A stretch of DNA of 64,000 nucleotides from Zoogloeaceae bacterium (GTDB lineage Bacteria > Pseudomonadota > Gammaproteobacteria > Burkholderiales > Rhodocyclaceae): positions 372,001 to 436,000 of the forward strand of contig JACKMA010000003.1 in assembly GCA_024235635.1 (NCBI GenBank), given 5' to 3'. Of the stretch, positions 8,599 to 15,767 are shown piece by piece (positions within the stretch are counted from its first letter, which is position 1; each line of letters opens with the position of its first letter). The translations under genes were made by a program, and so were the position numbers. A model generated the notes under the pieces. The model made no database searches, had not been told where the DNA came from, and was given only the letters and a program-made list of their open reading frames with translations.

Positions 8599-8606
8599 AA
8601 AAACAA

Positions 8607-8645
8607 GCACCTAGGGCTATATGATCAATTGCCCTCGGTGCTTTT
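8607..8645 (+). terminator. Rho-independent terminator after tRNA-Lys
   Basis: An 11-bp stem with one internal mismatch pairs 8607-8617 (GCACCTAGGGC) with 8631-8641, followed by TTTT. It lies just inside the element, so after insertion it replaces the original tRNA terminator. Confidence 0.8.
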
Positions 8646-8653
8646 GCGCTCTA

Positions 8654-8671
8654 TGTAGCCCCTGTGTAGCC
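8654..8671 (+). promoter_or_regulatory. Paired TGTAGCC motifs, left end (candidate integrase arm sites)
   Basis: TGTAGCC occurs at 8654-8660 and 8665-8671, spaced 11 bp, about one helical turn. The same heptamer recurs four times at the right end near the integrase. This end-specific placement is what arm-type binding sites of tyrosine integrases look like. Confidence 0.5.
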
Positions 8672-8700
8672 GATTGAGCGTATCGGTTGGGCCAAGTTCG

Positions 8701-9636
8701 ATGAAATTCTCGAAGTTGCGTGAGTTCGACGGGATTCCTGGGAAGATCTTGTCGTGGGTAGAGTCACCATGGATCGCTCTCGGCGTCAGTCTGTTGCTCT
8801 ATGCTCCGATTTCGTTTGCGGTCCTCTACTACTCAGTTGACTCGATCAAGGCCGCCACGAACAAGTACCTTGAGCCAGAAATCAAAGTGTGGCTGGCCAA
8901 CCACACTTTGGAGATCTGTCTGTCAGCCTTAGTTCTGGCTTTTCTGATTACCCATCTTTCCGCCTTCCTGAGGCGAGTTGCAGAACCAGATGGCCGGAGC
9001 ACGGCGGCGCTGGCGACCATTTCCGAAGGCTTCGAGAACATTGTCAAGGCCAAGGCAGCGCGCTTCGATGTCGCGCTGAATAAGCTGCACAAGAAGGAAC
9101 TCTCGCACCGCCGGATCTTCGAAGAGATAACGCGCCCCGAACAACAGATCGTTCTGATGGTGCACATTCTTCACGAGGTCTTCAGTGAAATTTCGACCAG
9201 AACCCACTTCAAGGTGCGCCTCTACACGGTCGTTGACTGGCAGGTGAGCACTTTGATGCACTTTGCGCCGGACAACTGCCCCCCAGAGACAGATGTAGCG
9301 ATCCTTAAGAACCCGAACAGTGCGATAAGTCACGCGCTGAGGAAGCGGCGTTTGTTCATCATCCAAGACATCCGGGCCGAGGCAAAGAAGCGCAGCGGGC
9401 GGCGCTATGTGCCTTCACATGTCGACAGCGCAGACGAAGGCGGGTCTCTGATTTGCTACCCGGTTTACCATGTTGCATCCAAGACCGTGCCCTACATCCT
9501 CACCATATCCGCTGACAATGATTACTTCCACTTGTCCAACAAAGAGTTCTATGATTGGGTCCTAGGGCAATTCGCACTCAGATTGAACCTAGAACACACG
9601 CTGTTGCTTCTCAGGGAGGGGAAGTCGCAGGCATGA
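8701..9636 (+). CDS. Membrane-anchored GAF-like protein, function unknown
   Basis: I do not recognise a named family. The protein (311 aa from ATG 8701) has two membrane helices near residues 20-41 (ALGVSLLLYAPISFAVLYY) and 67-90 (LEICLSALVLAFLITHLSAF). A basic linker follows, then a cytoplasmic domain of about 190 residues whose end has the cadence of a GAF sensor domain (GGSLICYPVYHV ... VPYILTISADNDYFHLSN). An in-frame TTG at 8674 would add nine residues. Composition differs from the host: 8701-8760 is 29/60 G+C, against roughly two-thirds around it. It overlaps the next small gene by ATGA. Lying alone on the plus strand beside attL, it looks like cargo; membrane-sensor defence or host modulation is conceivable but unproven. 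Confidence 0.72.
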   Translation: MKFSKLREFDGIPGKILSWVESPWIALGVSLLLYAPISFAVLYYSVDSIKAATNKYLEPEIKVWLANHTLEICLSALVLAFLITHLSAFLRRVAEPDGRSTAALATISEGFENIVKAKAARFDVALNKLHKKELSHRRIFEEITRPEQQIVLMVHILHEVFSEISTRTHFKVRLYTVVDWQVSTLMHFAPDNCPPETDVAILKNPNSAISHALRKRRLFIIQDIRAEAKKRSGRRYVPSHVDSADEGGSLICYPVYHVASKTVPYILTISADNDYFHLSNKEFYDWVLGQFALRLNLEHTLLLLREGKSQA

Positions 9637-9827
9637 AGAAAAATTCTCAGCCGTCGCCAAGCGCCACGCAATCCGAAGCGGGCGGAGCCCCGCGGAGTAG
9701 CGTACCAATGGACCCCATTACACGAGAAGTAGTCATCGAAATGCGGGCTACGCTGCGGCAAGCAGTGAGACGGGACATCGCTGTACTTGAGCGGACGTTC
9801 CGGGGAAAGGCCGAAGCTAAGGCCTGA
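9633..9827 (+). CDS. Small protein coupled to the GAF-like membrane protein
   Basis: Protein of 64 aa whose ATG overlaps the preceding stop (ATGA), so it is probably translated by re-initiation and may form a pair with its neighbour. The N-terminus is Ser/Pro-rich and unstructured. The C-terminal half is one likely helix (REVVIEMRATLRQAVRRDIA), ending in a basic tail. No known family is recognised. The downstream region up to 10272 has no plus-strand partner. Confidence 0.55.
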   Translation: MKKNSQPSPSATQSEAGGAPRSSVPMDPITREVVIEMRATLRQAVRRDIAVLERTFRGKAEAKA

Positions 9828-10272
9828 TTTGAAAGTTCGAAAGGCTCGACGAGTGTGGGTGCTCTCGCAATCCGGCGACGCTCCCGACCGTATCTGTTGC
9901 CTGATCTCCTGCGGCGGAACGTTCCCACTTTTCCGTTCGCACCCCAGCCGGGGCCCCAAGCGCGACGATTCTGCAACGCCCTGCGTCAGCGCGTTCCTCG
10001 GAGCAATGGGCCGAGGCATCGTTGAAAAACCGGAACCCCCTTCGGAGTCCACAGAACTAGAAAATCGGTGCGGTTCGCATTACCCGTGTCGCGGAAGTTC
10101 AGGGAGGACCCGCAAGGGTAACGGTTGCCGCCGTTGCACCGGGATGGATACCGGCACCGGCAGGCGGCTCGCGGTGCGTCTTCGCGCCGTGGCCCGGCAT
10201 GGGTGAATGAGCGCCCCGAAAGGCGTCCTGCGGTGGCTATGCCGGTCCTCGCTCGCCGTCCGCAGGGGAACG
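9828..10272. other. Non-coding stretch inside the element
   Basis: These 445 bases lie between the plus-strand cargo pair and the 3' end of the minus-strand capsid operon. I see no convincing gene. The only recognisable content is one copy of the repeat described at 10050-10113. GC rises back to host-like values along it. Confidence 0.6.
10050..10113. repeat. Capsid-flanking repeat, copy A
   Basis: TCGGTGCGGTTCGCATTACC and the next three bases (10065-10087) match 12098-12120 exactly over 23 bp. The similarity extends on both sides without gaps (AGAACT upstream, AGGACCCGC downstream), about 62 bp in total. The two copies bracket the capsid gene block. Confidence 0.85.
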
Positions 10273-10527
10273 TTACATGCGGCCGACGCCAGGCTTGCGG
10301 GCCGGTTTCATGGGGTCGTCCGGGTCGGCGCGGGTCCAGATCACGCCAGGAAGGCGCAGCCGGCGGCGCGTCTGCATGTCGGCCGGCTCGATCTTGCCGT
10401 TGGAAGCCAGCTCGACGATCAAGAATGGATCGTCGAGTTCGACCTTACGGCCGGCTTTGACGACCTCGCCGGCGAGCCGGAAGGGGCGGACGACCTTGAA
10501 CACGCCGGGAATGGATTCGTCGCTCAT
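10273..10527 (-). CDS. Small protein following the capsid gene
   Basis: 84 aa. The fragment RPFRLAGEVVKAGRKVELDD resembles small structural-module proteins often found next to phage capsid or head-tail genes, with a KPF.LaG..v..Ge.v.Ld pattern. A head-tail or capsid-accessory role is inferred from this and from position. Its ATG overlaps the capsid stop (ATGA), so translation is coupled. The C-terminus is basic (MKPARKPGVGRM). Confidence 0.7.
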   Translation of the reverse strand: MSDESIPGVFKVVRPFRLAGEVVKAGRKVELDDPFLIVELASNGKIEPADMQTRRRLRLPGVIWTRADPDDPMKPARKPGVGRM

Positions 10528-11519
10528 GTCACGGTCTCCGCGATGGTGAAGGCGCCGGGGTGTTGCACGGCGACATCTGCCCACACGACGCAGCGCAGGG
10601 CGTAGATGCCTTCCTTGAAGCCAGTGTAGGGATCGAGGCCCATCTCGATGCCCGGCCCCCACAGCCCGACAACGATCTCGGACCAGGGACCACAGGCGAG
10701 GCCGGTAGCCGGGGCGGCAGTGGTGCCAAACGCCGGCGTGCCGCCGATCCGGTTGTCATCCCAGATGAAGCCGGAGCCGGCAGCCCGCTCGCGGCCCTTC
10801 AGGATCTCTCGGGTTGCCGGCGAGGCGATCCAGGCAGACGGCTCGCCGTTGGCGGTTGCGCTGGCTTCCTCCATCGCGAGAACGCCACTCCAGGCCAACG
10901 AGGTGCCCGGCTGGGTGCCGACGCCGCTGGTATTGAAAAGCCCGGTCGGCTGGCCGCTGGCCCCGGTGCCGGTGAGCACGGCACCGTCCAGCAGCGCGCC
11001 AACACTTCGGCGCACGTCCCGGCGAATCAGATCCTCCACTTGGCTCTGCAGCGTCAGGAGTCGCGAGTACTGGACGAAGGCGCCGCCGATCTTCGGTGCC
11101 ATCTGGATCACCGTCCCGATGGTCGGCTGCGATTCGGTAATCGGCGCCGTGTCATCCGTCAGCCAGAAGGTCGAGGTCGGCGCAGTGACTTTCGGCAACG
11201 CCTGGTTGAATGCCAAGCCGGGCAGGAACGTGACGCCCGCACGAGCGGTCACCGATACCGGTCGAAGGATGTCGACTGCGGTCGTGACATCGCTGTCCAC
11301 CAGGATCTCCGAGCCCGAGACGCCCGCAACGGTCATGTCGCGTCGGCCCAGCAGACTCCAAGGAATGATTGGCCGACTCGCGTCGAACGAGCGGCCGGCC
11401 TCCGTGGCCACGTCCTGCAACAGCTCGGCTTCGAACGATCCGCCCAGGCCAGCGGCGGTCAGTTGGCGCACGACGCTGGCAAGGCTGAAGGCCTCGCGCT
11501 CGCGCCTTGAGAGTTTCAT
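10524..11519 (-). CDS. HK97-fold phage major capsid protein
   Basis: 331 aa with the organisation of HK97-type major capsid proteins after maturation. A short helical N-terminus (REREAFSLASVVRQL) is followed by the E-loop/P-domain region. DTAPITESQPTIGTVIQMAPK, read here in two parts, is the typical capsid stretch, then DLIRRDVRRSVGALLDGAVLTGTG and PTGLFNTSGVG, the segment most diagnostic for the family. The C-terminus carries DPYTGFKEGIYALRCVVWADVAV. The protein lacks the long delta scaffold and no protease is encoded nearby. It belongs to a block of three minus-strand genes bracketed by repeats. Confidence 0.88.
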   Translation of the reverse strand: MKLSRREREAFSLASVVRQLTAAGLGGSFEAELLQDVATEAGRSFDASRPIIPWSLLGRRDMTVAGVSGSEILVDSDVTTAVDILRPVSVTARAGVTFLPGLAFNQALPKVTAPTSTFWLTDDTAPITESQPTIGTVIQMAPKIGGAFVQYSRLLTLQSQVEDLIRRDVRRSVGALLDGAVLTGTGASGQPTGLFNTSGVGTQPGTSLAWSGVLAMEEASATANGEPSAWIASPATREILKGRERAAGSGFIWDDNRIGGTPAFGTTAAPATGLACGPWSEIVVGLWGPGIEMGLDPYTGFKEGIYALRCVVWADVAVQHPGAFTIAETVT

Positions 11520-11583
11520 GTCTGGTCTCCGGTAGAGGGTACGAGACCATCTTCGCAGGGAGACCGTGAAATTTTCCGGGGAA

Positions 11584-12051
11584 TCATTTCAGACGCAGGT
11601 TGTGGAACTGGCGGTCGCAATCAGGGAACTTGGCCCACTTCCGTGCCTTCCAGAGCAACCGCTGCAGGGGAGACGCGCGGGACGGAGCGCGATCGAAGTC
11701 GGCCCAGGACTCCCAGGTCCTAAGCTCGAAGGCGCAGGCGGCTTCGTAAAGCGCGACCGATCGTGCCCATCCTGAAGCCTCCGGTTCAAGCTGCAGCAGA
11801 GCGGCGGCCTCGCGCAAGTAGAAATCCCGCAGCTCGCGGCGCACGCTGCACGGCGAAGGCGGCAGGCCCAATACCCGGTGCAATGCCAGGTCGTCCTGCC
11901 GCGCCCACCGCAGCAGATCCGCGCGCAACTCGACCAAGTTGTCCTCGGAGGTGTCGCCGAGGATGAACGCCAGAGCGGCACGGCACGGGAGTTCTTGCGG
12001 GTCGAAATCCGACGGCTCTGAAAATAGTTCTGAACTATCGATATTGCTCAT
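11584..12051 (-). CDS. Hypothetical protein upstream of the capsid gene
   Basis: 155 aa, acidic N-terminus (SNIDSSELFSEPSDFDPQEL), mostly helical with several Trp, no membrane segment. It is the first gene of the capsid block, 64 bases before the capsid start. No family is recognised. Position suggests a scaffold-like, size-determination or packaging role, but there is no motif to support any of these. Confidence 0.65.
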   Translation of the reverse strand: MSNIDSSELFSEPSDFDPQELPCRAALAFILGDTSEDNLVELRADLLRWARQDDLALHRVLGLPPSPCSVRRELRDFYLREAAALLQLEPEASGWARSVALYEAACAFELRTWESWADFDRAPSRASPLQRLLWKARKWAKFPDCDRQFHNLRLK

Positions 12052-12097
12052 GTCGATAGCACTTACTTACCTCGCCTGCGGCGAGAGAACTGGAGTT

Positions 12098-12160
12098 TCG
12101 GTGCGGTTCGCATTACCCGTATGCAGACCTTCCCGGAAGGACCCGCGTCGAACCGGCGCG
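12098..12160. repeat. Capsid-flanking repeat, copy B
   Basis: Second copy of the 23-bp core (12098-12120) with conserved AGGACCCGC 17 bases further on. It is in the same orientation as copy A, about 2.03 kb away. It lies just upstream of the first gene of the capsid block on the minus strand. Confidence 0.85.
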
Positions 12161-12184
12161 CCGACGTCCCCGGCCGCGGGCAGG

Positions 12185-12306
12185 CCACAGACGTTTCAGA
12201 CGTTTTATGAGGGGGGTGGTGGTTTCCGCGTGTACGCGCGTGTACGCGCGCTCGTGCACGTAGGTAAGCCCCCACCCCCCCCTGAAAAACGTCTGAAACG
12301 TCTGTG
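12185..12306. other. Candidate replication origin with inverted iterons
   Basis: Arms of about 38 bp at 12185-12222 and 12269-12306 are near-perfect inverted repeats. Each contains two tandem CAGACGTTT units, then a G-tract of GGGGGGTGG type. The spacer holds a tandem GTGTACGCGC pair (12230-12249). The structure sits directly beyond the 3' end of the primase-helicase gene. Phage P4 and relatives place iterons recognised by the helicase-primase near that gene, so an origin is the likeliest reading. A strong terminator hairpin is the alternative. Confidence 0.6.
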
Positions 12307-12318
12307 CGCGGCTGGCTG

Positions 12319-13713
12319 TCATGTGGACTTCTGCAGACTCAGTCCGCTGACGACCTTCAGCCCGCTGAAGTCCTCGGAGATCGCAACACCGTGCCGGCCG
12401 GCATCGAGCAGGGCGTCATAGAAAGCATTGCGGCCCATGACCTTGATTCCCGCTGCCGTGCCCCACCGCTTGTAGGCGTTGTACACCTCCTGCGCCGGTA
12501 CCGAGTGGGTTGCGCTAGCGGGCTCCACGTACTCGCGATCGAGCACGAACTGCAATGCACTGTTATTGGCTTCCCGCCAATATTCGGTCAGTCGCCGATG
12601 GTTCGCGGTTTCCGGCAGATGGCCGTCCCTTGCCAAGCGGGCGGCCCCCTCGAGCAGCCAGCCGAGGACAGCCGCTTGCTCCTGCTGCACGATCCGTTCG
12701 GCCAACCCGATGATCTCCTTGCCGGGGGCGATCGAGTTGGTGAACTCCAGGATGCGCCAGCGCCTGAAGTAGGCGGCGGACTTGTCTCGCGTCGGCGGCA
12801 GCCGGTTGCAGTTGAAAATGTGCGCCGCCATGCAGACGAAGGAGAACGGCCGATGCGTCGGGTGCCGCGCGCCGACCGGATCGCAGCCCGTCACGCTCTT
12901 GAAGATTCCGCCGGGAATGGGGGTTGTTGGGTCTAGCTCACCGACCAGGTTGAGCGAAAGGCCCGCGAGCGCTGCGGCGTGATACTCGTTGCCCCAGGAC
13001 TGCGGATTGACTGAGCCCACGCGATCGCGCGGAAAGAAAGACTTCAGAATCTCAAGCAGCGTGCTCTTGCCGGTGGACGTTGGGCCAAACAGCATCAGCA
13101 CCGTTCGCAGCCGCCACAGGAAGCCGCACAGCGCGGCGCCCATGCCCATCTGCAGAAGTTCCCGCTGGGCGTCGCCTCCATCCCCGTGCCCGAAGGCGTT
13201 ATCGAGCAGCAACTCGAACAGCGGCGCCCGCACCTCGAACTCGGGGGCAACCGGAATCATCGTGCGTTGGCGATGGTCGGCGACCAATTGGTCGGCGCAG
13301 ATCTCTCCATCTTCGGCTACCTGGTAGAACTTGCCGTCCGCTGCGATACCGGCCGGCGCCGTCGAAAAGAAGTCATCGGTGCCGGTCGTGGTCGCGATCA
13401 ACTGGGCGATTTGGCGATAGTCCGAATGCTTCCGGCAAAGCTTCTGCCCGGTGTAGCTGGACCCAACGGCGGCGGCGAGTTGATCAAGTTCCTGCGCCCG
13501 CCAGATACCCGCGTCGCGGTCATAGGCATACAGTGCGCCCAGGTCATAGACCGGCCGCTCGCCGCTTGCCGCAGTGACACGCTGCGCGTAGTGGTCAGCG
13601 ATCTCTGAATGGGTGGCATCCGGCGCAAGCGGGTTCGGGTCGCCCATCTCGACAGCGATGCCCGAAACGTAGCGGACGGCCTCACCGTAGCCCGGAGACT
13701 GGCCGACGGTCAA
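12319..13713 (-). CDS. P4/D5-type phage primase-helicase
   Basis: 464 aa replication protein. The N-terminal 150 residues correspond to a D5_N-like region. A superfamily-3 helicase core follows, with Walker A GPTSTGKST at about residues 210-218, Walker B-like NLVGELD near 255 and the SF3 C-motif region AAHIFNCNRLPP near 300. The C-terminus resembles a winged-helix DNA-binding end (VYNAYKRWGTAAGIKVMGR). No clear Toprim/AEP primase motif is seen, so priming may need a partner. The start is TTG in TTGA overlap with the upstream stop, so translation is coupled. It probably unwinds the adjacent candidate origin. Confidence 0.85.
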   Translation of the reverse strand: MTVGQSPGYGEAVRYVSGIAVEMGDPNPLAPDATHSEIADHYAQRVTAASGERPVYDLGALYAYDRDAGIWRAQELDQLAAAVGSSYTGQKLCRKHSDYRQIAQLIATTTGTDDFFSTAPAGIAADGKFYQVAEDGEICADQLVADHRQRTMIPVAPEFEVRAPLFELLLDNAFGHGDGGDAQRELLQMGMGAALCGFLWRLRTVLMLFGPTSTGKSTLLEILKSFFPRDRVGSVNPQSWGNEYHAAALAGLSLNLVGELDPTTPIPGGIFKSVTGCDPVGARHPTHRPFSFVCMAAHIFNCNRLPPTRDKSAAYFRRWRILEFTNSIAPGKEIIGLAERIVQQEQAAVLGWLLEGAARLARDGHLPETANHRRLTEYWREANNSALQFVLDREYVEPASATHSVPAQEVYNAYKRWGTAAGIKVMGRNAFYDALLDAGRHGVAISEDFSGLKVVSGLSLQKST

Positions 13714-14084
13714 AGGCTCACCTCCAGCCCGCGCGCTACCGACTTCACCCAGTACGATCGGTGGTTGTCCAGATCGAACACCAGCAAGCGACGAGGATCG
13801 GCTGCCAGCAGGCAGCGCAGCAGCGAGCGCAGTCGTTCCCGAGACGTCAACCGGCGGCGCAGCATGACAAGCACGTCGAGGCCCGCAAGGAATCGCCAGT
13901 CGAAGGCCTCTGGCTTGCCTTCGGGCGGAAGTACGACCGGCGGGTAACTGGTGCGCTCCAGCCGTTGCGCCGGCCAGTGGTCGGCCAGCACGCGCACGGC
14001 CCCGGCAGGGCGGTAGCCCCTTCGGATCACGTCGGCGACCGCCCTACCGAACGGCGGCAGCTTTCCTGGGCTGGCGGCGCTCAC
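13710..14084 (-). CDS. Hypothetical protein of the replication operon
   Basis: 124 aa from GTG 14084, which overlaps the previous stop (GTGA). A further-upstream ATG at 14135 would overlap the preceding gene by 55 bases and is less likely. The sequence is rich in Arg and Leu, with FDWRFLAGLDVLVMLRR and a C-terminal LLVFDLDNHRSYWVKSVARG. It could be a small primase-associated or DNA-binding protein, but I recognise no family. Confidence 0.65.
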   Translation of the reverse strand: MSAASPGKLPPFGRAVADVIRRGYRPAGAVRVLADHWPAQRLERTSYPPVVLPPEGKPEAFDWRFLAGLDVLVMLRRRLTSRERLRSLLRCLLAADPRRLLVFDLDNHRSYWVKSVARGLEVSL

Positions 14085-14398
14085 CTTGGCCCCCTCGTGC
14101 GAAACCAGAGTTGAGCCAGGTCGGGATCGCGCCACATGGCGAAGGCGGCGAACTCGGCGAGGCCAGCGACTATGCCGGCCAACTCAGCACCTGCCGACGA
14201 CGGGATTTTGCCGGAGGCGAGGAGAGTGGAGACCCCTTGGTCATCGTTTGATGACTCGCGAAGGTCCTCAAGGATCACTTCGGCGATCATGCGTCCGCGG
14301 TCGAAAGCGGGCCGAGAGAGTAAGCGACGGCCGACAAGCACCTTACCCGGCGGGAAGGGCACGCTCCCCCCGAGTGGATTGCGCGGAGGGGTGGCCAT
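14081..14398 (-). CDS. Hypothetical protein of the replication operon
   Basis: 105 aa, starting MATPPRNPLGGSVPFPPGK. Its ATG overlaps the stop of the upstream regulator gene (TGATG). The C-terminal part is Ala-rich and helical (GAELAGIVAGLAEFAAF). No membrane helix or motif is clear. It forms the second gene of a four-gene coupled chain ending with the helicase. Confidence 0.65.
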   Translation of the reverse strand: MATPPRNPLGGSVPFPPGKVLVGRRLLSRPAFDRGRMIAEVILEDLRESSNDDQGVSTLLASGKIPSSAGAELAGIVAGLAEFAAFAMWRDPDLAQLWFRTRGPR

Positions 14399-14589
14399 CA
14401 CTTGCGCCCGTTGGCGAGTGTGTCGATTCTTTCGGCCGGCCAATCGAGCAGCCGGTTCGCCATCTTCCGTGGCTGAACCCCGAGGTAGTGACCGTCACGG
14501 CATAGCGCCGCGCGCAACGTCTGCGGCTTCACATGAAGTCGGCGGGCGGCTTCCTCAGTCGAGTAGCCAGGGCGGGGATTGGTTTGCAT
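14398..14589 (-). CDS. AlpA/excisionase-like HTH regulator
   Basis: 63 aa. YSTEEAARRLHVKPQTLRAAL is a MerR/AlpA-type helix-turn-helix, followed by a short wing and WPAERIDTLANGRK. Proteins of this size and type in satellites and integrative elements act as activators of integrase and replication genes or as excisionases. It is the first gene of the coupled replication operon, consistent with a switch that controls the genes behind it. Confidence 0.75.
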   Translation of the reverse strand: MQTNPRPGYSTEEAARRLHVKPQTLRAALCRDGHYLGVQPRKMANRLLDWPAERIDTLANGRK

Positions 14590-14677
14590 ACTCGCTCCAA
14601 CTGAATGCCGGCAAACTCGCCGGCGTTGAAGCGAATGGTCAGCCCATTACCGAACACGGATTAGCAAAGAAAGTGGA

Positions 14678-15187
14678 CTATTTTCGCGACTGCGGCGCTG
14701 TCCGACAGAGGCGGTAGGCGTAGCTGCGGCTAATCCCATACTTCTTCATCAGATCAGCCGGCAGCATGCGGCGGGCATCCATTAGCTTCGGATCAGCCGG
14801 CCTCTTGTTCATCCAGACCCTGCCTCGATCGCGATACCTCGAGCACACCAAGGCATAGATGACGGCAGCGTGCTCCGTTCGCAATCGCTCGTAACTTCTG
14901 AGCAGATCAAAGTAGCTCTTCAGCGCGAACCCGCCGAGATCACTACCAGGATAGGATTGAGCGATCAGTACACGCCGCAACTCTTTCAGCCATTGATCTG
15001 CCCAAATTTCGCAGTTCAGGACCAATTTCGTTGGGTTCTTGCGGCGCCCAGCCGCAGCAAGATATCGAGCCACCTGTCTTTCCATCCAGCAGCGCTCATG
15101 CGCCCTGTCTCGAAGCAAATGGCGCGCGGCAGAAAGAAGATCCGCGACCAACAGATCGGGATCGAACCCAAGATCCTTCTTGGTCAT
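14678..15187 (-). CDS. Hypothetical protein with C-terminal HTH
   Basis: 169 aa, basic and mostly helical. The last 40 residues (RMLPADLMKKYGISRSYAYR) form a plausible helix-turn-helix of the Mor/recombination-activator style. The N-terminal part has Trp/Arg-rich helices (HERCWMERQVARYLAAAGRR). It is encoded on the same strand as the operon but 88 bases upstream of the AlpA-like gene, and could be its transcriptional activator or repressor. Confidence 0.65.
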   Translation of the reverse strand: MTKKDLGFDPDLLVADLLSAARHLLRDRAHERCWMERQVARYLAAAGRRKNPTKLVLNCEIWADQWLKELRRVLIAQSYPGSDLGGFALKSYFDLLRSYERLRTEHAAVIYALVCSRYRDRGRVWMNKRPADPKLMDARRMLPADLMKKYGISRSYAYRLCRTAPQSRK

Positions 15188-15282
15188 CGCGCCTCCTCCG
15201 AGCGCCCTTCGATGGGGTGCCGCCCCAGGCCGGCGAAGGTGTCCGGCTTTTCCCCCCGTCGGGGTAGGGGCGGCTGACTCGG

Positions 15283-15573
15283 TCAGCGCAGCGGCTGAGG
15301 CTCTGGTTGATCCGTATACTCCACGCCGTCAAAGCCCCAATCCGACGTTTCACGCACGCGAGTCTCGTTGTTACGCCCGGACTCGATGTCTGCCAGAAGG
15401 CCGATCTTTTGCGCCAGTGCTTCAATCGCGGCGACTTCGGGCGAGCATTCCATTGAGACCTTCTCGTAAAGTCTGGATGCAAGACTCTCGATCGCCTCGG
15501 CCGCGAAAGCCACCTTGGTTGAGAACGCATCGCGCACGGGCACCTCGGTTTCGTTGATACTCGTTTGAGCCAT
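15283..15573 (-). CDS. Hypothetical protein of the element
   Basis: 96 aa, acidic, soluble. A predicted helix-rich middle (EAIESLASRLYEKVSME ... AIEALAQKIGLLADIES) precedes a Trp-containing tail. A GAGATCG-type ribosome site precedes ATG 15573. No family recognised. It lies between the integrase and the HTH gene. Confidence 0.6.
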   Translation of the reverse strand: MAQTSINETEVPVRDAFSTKVAFAAEAIESLASRLYEKVSMECSPEVAAIEALAQKIGLLADIESGRNNETRVRETSDWGFDGVEYTDQPEPQPLR

Positions 15574-15767
15574 GATTCGATCTCCTATGTAGATCGGGTG
15601 GTGGTCAGGGCCGCCGGTGCGTCACCACCGGCCGGCCCGCTTGCCTGAGAACCGCCCAGGCACGGTCTAAAGATTTCTGCTGCGGTGCCGCAATAAGGCT
15701 TGTCTCCTCCTCACCCCTGGTGTGGATTCCGGCCGGTGCCCCTCAAGGCAGTCGGCCATTTTTTCGT

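Noticed and set aside
9549..10052. Minus-strand 167-codon frame near the cargo pair
   Set aside because: It overlaps the plus-strand genes, is rich in Ser/Arg/Pro with no fold pattern, and has no plausible ribosome site.
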